Source: Actinomycetota bacterium (GTDB taxonomy: Bacteria; Actinomycetota; Actinomycetes; Propionibacteriales; Propionibacteriaceae). From it: a stretch of DNA of 6,017 nucleotides. The number at the start of each line of letters is the position of its first letter. The stretch's first letter is position 1. The notes under the pieces were generated by a model, which saw nothing but the letters and a program-made list of their open reading frames with translations, was not told the origin of the DNA and did not search any database. The stretch lies in NCBI GenBank assembly GCA_016213595.1, contig JACRAA010000213.1, positions 1-6,017 on the forward strand. The letters run 5' to 3'. Of the stretch, positions 1 to 4,626 are shown in pieces. Made by a program: the position numbers and the translations under genes.

Positions 1-1
1 C

Positions 2-637
2 TCAGTGACCGAGGTAGCGGCCCGGTCGGTGGTTGAGCGCGAGGACGAGGTTGAGCACGACCGCCCCGGCGGCGGACATCGCCACGACAAGGGCAGGCAC
101 GATAGTCAGGGAGGCGATGATGACGACGGCGTCGAGCGCGAGCTGTACGTAGCCGGCTCGCCATCCGAACCGTTCCTGCGCCAGCAGGGCCAGGGTGTTG
201 AGGCCGCCCAGGCTGGAGTGGTGGCGGAACAGCATGAGCATGCCGACGCCCGCGAGGAGGTTGCCGACCAGGACGGCGTACGGGACGTTGAGCCTCGCCT
301 CGGGCATCGCCAGCGGGTGCAGCAGCGCGAACGCCGAGACGAGCCCGATCGACAGCAGGGTCCGCAGCGTGAAGTCCCACCCCTTGCGTCGCAGGGCCAG
401 CGCGAGGAAGGGGAGGTTGACAAGCACGTACACCAGAGAGAACGACAGGTGCGTGCCGTACGAGATCAGCAGGCTCAGCCCCGCCGTACCGCCGGTCACG
501 GCGTGCGCGCTGTGCAGGAGGTAGATGCCGAGCGACGCCACGAACGTGCCGCTCAACAGGCCGAAGGCATCCTCGACGCGACCGTGTGCCGTCGGGTCGC
601 CCACTGCGGCGGGGACGAAGGCCGTACGGCTGGACAT
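2..637 (-). CDS. YitT-family (DUF161-type) integral membrane protein
   Basis: This 211-residue protein is almost entirely hydrophobic, with about six or seven membrane segments near residues 24-42, 50-63, 66-84, 92-110, 117-137, 163-182 and 184-200. Family hallmarks are the glycine-rich AVTGGTAGLSLL stretch (about 46-57) and RHHSSLGGLNTLALL (about 138-152), which match the repeated GGxxGL and SxGG motifs of YitT/DUF161 proteins. The usual soluble C-terminal DUF2179 domain is absent, so the protein stops after the membrane core. Its transport substrate is not known. The open frame continues about 80 codons further upstream, but that extension would run into the divergent regulator and is hydrophilic. 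I chose ATG at 637-635 because GAGGGA lies three bases upstream (646-641) and the membrane core begins shortly after. The stop lies at 4-2, so the gene is complete. It is divergent from an Lrp-type regulator, which suggests control by that protein, as seen for many small Lrp/transporter pairs. Family call fairly sure; role unknown. Confidence 0.85.
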   Translation of the reverse strand: MSSRTAFVPAAVGDPTAHGRVEDAFGLLSGTFVASLGIYLLHSAHAVTGGTAGLSLLISYGTHLSFSLVYVLVNLPFLALALRRKGWDFTLRTLLSIGLVSAFALLHPLAMPEARLNVPYAVLVGNLLAGVGMLMLFRHHSSLGGLNTLALLAQERFGWRAGYVQLALDAVVIIASLTIVPALVVAMSAAGAVVLNLVLALNHRPGRYLGH

Positions 638-755
638 GGTTCCCTCTCGTCGTGAGGCAACAGGGTCAGGCTCCTCGCCGCCCTTGCGCAACACAGGCAT
701 GTACGGGAGAGCAGAATGCCCGAAACCGAGGCGGTGTTGGGGCAGGATGCTCACC
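638..755. promoter_or_regulatory. Divergent regulatory region between the YitT-type gene and the lrp-type gene
   Basis: These 118 bases must hold both promoters. An exact 8-bp palindrome, TTGCGCAA, lies at 684-691, near the middle, and is the best candidate for an Lrp/AsnC operator half or core. A weaker inverted repeat, GGCAT (696-700) with ATGCC (716-720), lies next to it. CAGAAT at 712-717 could be a -10 box for the regulator, but no good -35 stands 16-18 bases upstream, so the promoter call is weak. The Shine-Dalgarno for the minus gene is GAGGGA (646-641). For the plus gene AGGA (744-747) stands eight bases before ATG 756. Confidence 0.45.
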
Positions 756-1301
756 ATGAGCCTCCTCGACCCCCTGGATGCGCGGATCCTGCTCGCGCTC
801 GACGACGACCCGGACGCGACCACGCTGGGGCTGTCCCGCGTGCTCGGCATCGCCCGCAACACGATCCACGCGCGCCTCACGCGGCTTGCGGCGGGTGCCC
901 TGCGCTCCTTCGCGCGCCGCGTCGACCCTGCCGCGCTCGGCTACCCGCTCGTCGCGTTCGTCTCGCTGTCGATCTCCCAGTCGGAGGGGGCCGCAGCGGC
1001 CGAGGGCCTCATGGCGCTGCCCGAGGTGGTCGAGATGCACGCCACGACAGGCGATGCCGATGTGCTCGCCAAGGTGGTCGCCCGGGACACCGCCCACCTG
1101 TACGACGTGACGACGGCCATGCTCCAGGTCCCCGGCGTGCAGCGCAGCAGTACGACCATCTCCCTCGCCGAGCACCTTCCGTTCAGGGTGCGGCCGTTGC
1201 TGGTGCGGGCGGCCGAGGCTGGGCCGGCGCTGTCAGAGGATCGCCGTTTCGGCGGTCCATCGGCGAGAACAGCACCGAACGAGGCGACAAACCAGCGTTG
1301 A
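756..1301 (+). CDS. Lrp/AsnC-family transcriptional regulator
   Basis: This 181-residue protein has the standard two-domain Lrp layout. The N-terminal winged helix-turn-helix begins LDPLDARILLALDDDP and has its helix-turn-helix at about residues 21-44 (LSRVLGIARNTIHARLTRL). The C-terminal RAM/AsnC ligand-sensing domain spans about 64-146, with the typical strand-helix patterns ATTGDADVLAKV (96-107) and VPGVQRSSTTISL (125-137). Such proteins form dimers to octamers and bind amino acids or related small molecules. The ligand here cannot be read from sequence. ATG 756 is preferred because AGGA lies eight bases upstream; ATG 747 in the same frame is an alternative adding three residues. The protein is longer than the usual ~150-160 residues: the last ~20 residues (from EDRRFGG) are encoded by a palindromic repeat and its spacer and look like a recent tail, not part of the fold. 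The TGA stop is the first codon of a second repeat copy. The divergent YitT-type gene is the likely target. Confidence 0.9.
   Translation: MSLLDPLDARILLALDDDPDATTLGLSRVLGIARNTIHARLTRLAAGALRSFARRVDPAALGYPLVAFVSLSISQSEGAAAAEGLMALPEVVEMHATTGDADVLAKVVARDTAHLYDVTTAMLQVPGVQRSSTTISLAEHLPFRVRPLLVRAAEAGPALSEDRRFGGPSARTAPNEATNQR
1238..1258 (-). repeat. Palindromic repeat copy 1 (left pair, outer)
   Basis: The core CGCCGTTTCGGCGG is flanked by GGAT and TCC, giving a nine-pair stem with a TTT loop and one G-T pair. In reverse complement it matches copy 4 at 19 of 22 positions. It lies inside the 3' end of the lrp-type gene and is translated there as DRRFGG. It is the most diverged of the four copies in its flanks, but it keeps the symmetry of its stem. 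Confidence 0.8.
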
Positions 1302-1320
1302 CCCGCCAAAACGGCGGTCA
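1299..1320 (+). repeat. Palindromic repeat copy 2 (left pair, inner)
   Basis: The core CCGCCAAAACGGCGG (1303-1317) forms a five-pair stem with an AAAAC loop. TGA (1299-1301) and TCA (1318-1320) extend it by three pairs past one bulged C. The left TGA is the stop codon of the lrp-type gene. The reverse complement of copy 3 matches this copy in 21 of 22 positions. No T-run follows, so if it terminates transcription it is not a classical intrinsic terminator, as is common in high-GC actinobacteria. Confidence 0.85.
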
Positions 1321-1335
1321 GCTTGCCGGAAAGGC

Positions 1336-1368
1336 CTGTGGAGAGCCCTACGGCTCAGTTGTCCACAG
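1336..1368. other. Bulged hairpin with two inverted DnaA-box-like 9-mers
   Basis: CTGTGGA (1336-1342) pairs with TCCACAG (1362-1368), and directly inside it GAGCC (1343-1347) pairs with GGCTC (1352-1356) around a CTAC loop. This gives twelve pairs interrupted only by a five-base bulge (1357-1361). The outer arms contain TTGTCCACA on the plus strand (1359-1367) and CTCTCCACA on the minus strand (1345-1337). These resemble the actinobacterial DnaA box, which commonly reads TTGTCCACA. The region lies between the lrp-type gene and the DUF559 gene. It could be a DnaA titration or regulatory site, a transcript hairpin, or coincidence. Confidence 0.5.
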
Positions 1369-1389
1369 CATCCCAGCCCGCTGACGGAT

Positions 1390-1403
1390 CCGACGTTCGT
1401 CGG
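1390..1403. promoter_or_regulatory. 14-bp palindrome upstream of the DUF559 gene (possible operator)
   Basis: CCGACG-TT-CGTCGG is a perfect six-base inverted repeat ending 14 bases before the GTG start at 1418. A loose promoter pairing of TGACGG (1382-1387) with CATGGT (1406-1411) would place the palindrome inside the 18-base spacer and transcription would begin close to the start codon. The palindrome is seen directly; the promoter and operator roles are inferred and weak. Confidence 0.35.
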
Positions 1404-1417
1404 CACATGGTCCAGGT

Positions 1418-2290
1418 GTGAGGGTGGACACATTCCTGGCCGTTCACGGCCCCGTCATCCGCCGCGCCTCGCTCGCGGCCTCCGACCAGCGCACGTTGCG
1501 TAGCGCCCTCGCCGGCGGGCTGGTGACGCGGCTCCTGCCCGGCGTCTACGCCGCAGCCGGGCTCTCCGAAGACCTCGCGGTCCGTGCGGCGACAGTCGCC
1601 CTCTGGAACCCCGATGCAGTGGTCACCGGCCGTGCTGCAGCGCGCCTGACGTTCTGGCCGGACCTGTCCGTGACCGACATCCACGTCGCGCGTCAAGCCC
1701 GTCCTCCCCGCGGAGTCGGCTACAGGTTCGAGGAACGAACCATCGCTCCCGAGCACATTGCTGAGCTGCGAGGACTTCGGATCACAGCGCCGGCGCTCAC
1801 GGCGGTCGACCTCGTGGACGAGCTGGGCGGAGACGCGATCGACACGTGCCTTCGGTCGCGCGCCGCACGTCTGGAGGATCTGTGGAGCGCGTTCGCCGCT
1901 CACCCGTCTCGCCCGGGCAACGCTGCTCGTCGCAGGATGCTGCTGGACTCGCGAGACGAACCATGGTCGGCCGCCGAGAGGTTGTCGCATCGGCTCCTGC
2001 GAGCGGCCCACATCACAGGATGGAAGGCCAACCACCGCGTCGTCATCTCGGGCTCGTGCTACTTCATCGACATCGCGTTCCGTCGGGAGCGGCTCGCGGT
2101 GGAGATCGACGGGCGCCTGCACGAGGATGACCGCCGCTTGTTCGAGTCCGACCGGTACCGCCAGAACCAGCTTGTCGCTGCCGGCTGGACCGTGCTGCGC
2201 TTCACCTGGGCGATGCTGGTATCGGAACCGGACTACGTCGTGTCGACGATCAGAGCCGAGCTCGCCCGGCTGCGCCGAGCGATGCAGTGA
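1418..2290 (+). CDS. AbiEi-like/DUF559 (Vsr-like nuclease-fold) protein
   Basis: This 290-residue protein has two parts. Residues ~1-130 resemble the AbiEi antitoxin-type N-terminal region: a short winged-helix-like stretch with LRSALAGGLVTRLLPGVYA (27-45), then a domain ending LRITAPALTAVDLVDEL (119-136). Residues ~183-285 are a DUF559 domain related to very-short-patch-repair endonucleases. Its visible conserved points are E187 in a helix, D218 (YFIDIAF), E229-x-D231 (AVEIDG), H235, D245-x-x-R, and the core strand GWTVLRFTW (256-264). DUF559 proteins are common and often multicopy in actinobacteria; nuclease activity is expected from the fold but not shown. No AbiEii-type nucleotidyltransferase toxin lies next to it, so this is not a complete AbiE pair. 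The GTG start has no strong Shine-Dalgarno; GTG 1424 is the alternative. The TGA stop opens palindromic repeat copy 3. The gene stands alone between two inverted pairs of that repeat. Confidence 0.8.
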   Translation: MRVDTFLAVHGPVIRRASLAASDQRTLRSALAGGLVTRLLPGVYAAAGLSEDLAVRAATVALWNPDAVVTGRAAARLTFWPDLSVTDIHVARQARPPRGVGYRFEERTIAPEHIAELRGLRITAPALTAVDLVDELGGDAIDTCLRSRAARLEDLWSAFAAHPSRPGNAARRRMLLDSRDEPWSAAERLSHRLLRAAHITGWKANHRVVISGSCYFIDIAFRRERLAVEIDGRLHEDDRRLFESDRYRQNQLVAAGWTVLRFTWAMLVSEPDYVVSTIRAELARLRRAMQ

Positions 2291-2309
2291 CCGCCGTTTT
2301 GGCGGGTGA
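2288..2309 (-). repeat. Palindromic repeat copy 3 (right pair, inner)
   Basis: The core CCGCCGTTTTGGCGG (2291-2305) is the exact reverse complement of the core of copy 2, and the whole 22-base element differs from it in one position. TGA at 2288-2290 is the stop codon of the DUF559 gene, so the repeat begins exactly where the coding region ends. It can form a five-pair stem with a GTTTT loop in the 3' end of that transcript. Confidence 0.85.
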
Positions 2310-2330
2310 AACGAGCGGAGCCAGGCACAA

Positions 2331-2346
2331 CGGGCGCCATCGCCCG
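2331..2346. terminator. Hairpin between convergent genes (part of a bidirectional terminator region)
   Basis: CGGGCG-CCAT-CGCCCG is a perfect six-pair stem placed between repeat copies 3 and 4, in the gap where the DUF559 gene and the fucosidase gene converge. Three hairpins in succession (2288-2309, 2331-2346, 2350-2371) with no coding between them make a bidirectional termination region likely, although no U-tract is present. Confidence 0.45.
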
Positions 2347-2349
2347 CGA

Positions 2350-2371
2350 TGACCCGCCGAAACGGCGGTCC
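2350..2371 (+). repeat. Palindromic repeat copy 4 (right pair, outer)
   Basis: The core CCGCCGAAACGGCGG (2354-2368) gives a six-pair stem with an AAA loop. It begins with TGAC like copy 2, and is 19/22 identical to copy 1 in reverse complement. It lies ten bases beyond the stop codon of the minus-strand fucosidase gene, so it would form a hairpin just past that gene's end. Confidence 0.85.
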
Positions 2372-2381
2372 GCGACTTGGA

Positions 2382-3689
2382 TCAGTCGAAGGACAGGTCC
2401 GTGGGCGCCAGCTCGAGCGGCTCGTCGAACTCACAGGCGATGACCGTACAGAGCGGGTCGAGGTCCGGGGCGTTGGTCGCGTGGTCGACGAGGACGTACT
2501 CCCACCCGGCGGCTCGGTGGAGGCCCCCGACACGCCGGTGCTCCAGCTCAGTGCCGGTGCCGACGACCCGTGCCCGCGCGACCGGCGTGGTGAGACCCTT
2601 GACGACGACGAACTCCTGCGGCATCCCGAACAGGTACAGGTACAGGGTCCTCCTGTCCGCCGACAGGGCGGTCGGCCCGTCGAAGTAGCCGAAGCCGAGG
2701 CCACGCTGCGTCGAGTACACCGCCTCCTCGTTCCGCCGGATCCAGGCGCCGAGCTCACGCAGGCGCGACGCCGACTCCTCCGGGATGGTCCCGTCCTGGG
2801 TCGGGCCGACGTCCAGCAGCAGGTTGCCTCCGCCGGCGAAGACCTCGACGAACAGCTGTACGAGCTGGCGCGGGCTCTTGAAGTCGCGGTCGTGGGCCTT
2901 GTAGCCCCACGAGTCGTTCACGGTCACGCACCGCTCCCACGGGCCTGCTGGCGGTGTGGCCAGCAGTGCCTGCTCCTGGGTGACGAAGTCCCCGTAGCCT
3001 CCCATGCGTCCGTTCGTGACCGCATGCGGAGCCTGCTCGGCGAGGAAGGCCGCGACCTCGTCCATGTGCCACTGCTCGGGGGTGCGCTCCCACGCGCCGT
3101 CGAACCACAGCAGGTTCGGGTCGTACGCGCACAGCTCTCCCAGCTGCGCCCGATGGAACGCCCGGAAGCGTTCCCAGGCCGCGTAGTCCTCCTGGCCCTC
3201 CGGCGGGTACGAGTACGCGTTCTCGCGGTCCTCGAGCATCCCGGGATGGAACGCGTCCGCGGGCGGCCGGATCGTCGCGTACTCGGGGTGGTGCCAGTCG
3301 AGGTGTGAGAAGTACAGCCCGAGCCGGATCCCCGCGCGGCGCATCGCGTCGGCGTACGGGGTGACGAGGTCCCGGGCAGCCGGCGTGGCGGTGACCGTCG
3401 AGAACCTGGACCCGTCGGGGTAGGCCACCTTCGTGTCCCACAGCGCCACGCCGTCGTGGTGCTTTGTCGTCAGGACCGCGTAGCGAGCGCCGGCATCGGC
3501 GAAGAGTGCCGCCCACGCGTCCGGGTCGTACGCGCTGGCCGTGAAGCCGTCCGCCTGTGCGTAGTAGTCGTCCCACGAGCACTCGCCCAGCCAGTACGCC
3601 CAGCTCTCCGACCTGCTGTTGACCGCATAGATCCCCCAGTGAAGGAAGATGCCCAGCTTCGCCCGCCCGTACCACTCCTGCATCGCCAT
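2382..3689 (-). CDS. Alpha-L-fucosidase, glycoside hydrolase family 29
   Basis: This 435-residue enzyme would release terminal alpha-L-fucose from glycans by a retaining mechanism. The catalytic barrel (about 1-330) begins WYGRAKLGIFLHWGIYAV, with the conserved H17-W18. It continues with TTKHHDGVALWD (74-85), YFSHLDWHH, and LLWFDGAWE, in which D197 occupies the place of the GH29 nucleophile. SWGY (260-263) and GGGNLLLDVGPTQDG (286-300) are also typical. The acid/base cannot be assigned from one sequence; E239 and E252 (PWERC) are candidates. A short beta-rich C-terminal region (about 335-435) follows; no carbohydrate-binding module is attached. There is no signal peptide, so it probably acts in the cytoplasm on imported fuco-oligosaccharides, although no sugar transporter is present here. 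The open frame runs 46 codons further upstream, but that part crosses the divergent gene's start and has no family match. ATG 3689 is chosen, with ATG 3683 possible. GGATGG at 3699-3694 is a weak Shine-Dalgarno. Confidence 0.9.
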   Translation of the reverse strand: MAMQEWYGRAKLGIFLHWGIYAVNSRSESWAYWLGECSWDDYYAQADGFTASAYDPDAWAALFADAGARYAVLTTKHHDGVALWDTKVAYPDGSRFSTVTATPAARDLVTPYADAMRRAGIRLGLYFSHLDWHHPEYATIRPPADAFHPGMLEDRENAYSYPPEGQEDYAAWERFRAFHRAQLGELCAYDPNLLWFDGAWERTPEQWHMDEVAAFLAEQAPHAVTNGRMGGYGDFVTQEQALLATPPAGPWERCVTVNDSWGYKAHDRDFKSPRQLVQLFVEVFAGGGNLLLDVGPTQDGTIPEESASRLRELGAWIRRNEEAVYSTQRGLGFGYFDGPTALSADRRTLYLYLFGMPQEFVVVKGLTTPVARARVVGTGTELEHRRVGGLHRAAGWEYVLVDHATNAPDLDPLCTVIACEFDEPLELAPTDLSFD

Positions 3690-3750
3690 GGCGCCATCCA
3701 ACCAGCCGTGGCGGCGTTGACCTGCTCGTGCCCGCCAGGCACGCTGAGCC
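3690..3750. promoter_or_regulatory. Compact divergent promoter region with a dyad, fucosidase/DUF72
   Basis: Only 61 bases separate the two divergent starts. For the plus gene, TTGACC (3717-3722) is a fair -35, and CACGCT (3740-3745) stands 17 bases on as a weak -10. Transcription would then begin at about 3751, the ATG itself, which fits a leaderless message and the lack of a clear Shine-Dalgarno. The dyad CGTGCC-CGCCA-GGCACG (3727-3743) sits in the spacer of that promoter, a usual place for a repressor site. For the minus gene TTGGAT (3701-3696) could be a -10, but there is no good -35. The dyad is seen; the roles are inferred. Confidence 0.4.
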
Positions 3751-4626
3751 ATGGTCGAACGGGAGGATGGCGAACCCGAGATCCGGATCGGCATCTCGGG
3801 TTGGCGGTACGTGCCGTGGCGCGGCACCTTCTACCCGCCGGGACTACCTCAGGCCCGGGAGCTGGCATTCGCCGGCGAGAGGCTGAACAGCGTCGAGATC
3901 AACGGCAGCTTCTACTCGCTCCAGCGCCCGGCGAGCTACCTCGCCTGGGCGCGTGACGTGCCGAAGGACTTCGTGTTCGCCGTGAAGGGCTCGCGGTTCA
4001 TCACCCACATGAAGAAGCTGCGGGACGTACGCGTCCCTCTGGCCAACTTCCTCGCCTCGGGCCCCCTCGCCCTCGGTTCGAAGCTCGGACCGATGCTGTG
4101 GCAGCTGCCTCCGAACCTTCCGTTCGAGCCGGAGCGGCTCGAGGCGTTCTTCCAGCTGCTCCCACGCACGAAGAGCGCGGCGGCAGCTCTCGCCGCCGAG
4201 CACGACGACAGGGTGTCCGGCACGGACAGGGCCTGGCTGACGGTGGAGGAGGACGGCCCGCTGCGGCACGCGCTCGAGGTGAGGCACGCCTCCTTCGGGG
4301 CCGCGGCGGATGAGCTGGCGGCACTGCTCACAGAGCAGGACATCGGTCTGGTCGTCGCCGACACGGCGGGGAAGTGGCCGTTCCTGGAGCAGCTAACGGC
4401 GGACTTCGTCTACGTCCGGCTGCACGGCGACGTCGAGCTGTACACGTCGGGCTACGACGGCGAGGCGCTCGACCGGTGGGCGGAACGGGTCCGAGGCTGG
4501 GCGGCGAGCGACCGGGACGTGTACGTGTACTTCGACAACGACGCGAAGGTACGGGCACCGGTGGACGCCATCGCGCTCGCCAATCGGTTGGGCGTGGGGC
4601 CGGGCGTCAGCCGCGACGGAGGGTAG
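3751..4626 (+). CDS. DUF72 (YecE-family) TIM-barrel-like protein
   Basis: This 291-residue protein carries the full set of DUF72 motifs in order: IRIGISGW (11-18), FYPPGLP (27-33), SVEINGSFY (47-55), FVFAVKGSRFITH (74-86), LGPMLWQLPP (112-121), HALEVRHASF (173-182), YVRLHG (221-226) and VYVYFDND (257-264). Length agrees with the family, so it is complete. DUF72 proteins adopt a TIM-barrel-like fold. They are widespread but lack an established reaction; a role in nucleic acid metabolism or a phosphodiester-type reaction has been suggested by fold only, and I make no claim beyond the family. ATG 3751 is the only reasonable start, since the first motif begins ten residues in. No clear Shine-Dalgarno is present, and a leaderless transcript is possible. 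The 3' end overlaps the convergent desaturase gene by 20 bases. The divergent fucosidase neighbour may share regulation but suggests no common pathway. Confidence 0.9.
   Translation: MVEREDGEPEIRIGISGWRYVPWRGTFYPPGLPQARELAFAGERLNSVEINGSFYSLQRPASYLAWARDVPKDFVFAVKGSRFITHMKKLRDVRVPLANFLASGPLALGSKLGPMLWQLPPNLPFEPERLEAFFQLLPRTKSAAAALAAEHDDRVSGTDRAWLTVEEDGPLRHALEVRHASFGAAADELAALLTEQDIGLVVADTAGKWPFLEQLTADFVYVRLHGDVELYTSGYDGEALDRWAERVRGWAASDRDVYVYFDNDAKVRAPVDAIALANRLGVGPGVSRDGG

Noticed and set aside
1238..1320. CRISPR array
   Set aside because: The repeats are palindromic, alternate in orientation, occur only as pairs, and there are no cas genes.
1336..1368. Replication origin
   Set aside because: Only two DnaA-box-like sites, no AT-rich unwinding stretch, and no dnaA, dnaN, parA or plasmid rep gene.
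1407..1421. A four-codon leader peptide (ATG at 1407, TGA at 1419-1421) overlapping the DUF559 start
   Set aside because: Too short to support as a gene, and no Shine-Dalgarno precedes it.
1418..2290. AbiE-type toxin-antitoxin operon
   Set aside because: No nucleotidyltransferase toxin gene follows; the next gene is on the opposite strand and encodes a fucosidase.
1299..2309. Insertion sequence with the 22-bp elements as terminal inverted repeats
   Set aside because: The enclosed gene is DUF559, not a transposase; no target-site duplication is visible, and further copies lie outside the pair. A mobile cassette remains only a hypothesis.
1355..2758. A 467-codon minus-strand open frame opposite the DUF559 gene
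   Set aside because: It is rich in R, S, P and G with no family motif, crosses the repeats and the 3' end of the fucosidase gene, and is the shadow typical of high-GC coding DNA. The plus-strand reading has clear DUF559 motifs.
2349..3308. A 319-codon plus-strand open frame opposite the fucosidase
   Set aside because: Composition is arginine/valine/glutamate-heavy with no domain, and the minus strand has unmistakable GH29 motifs over the same bases.
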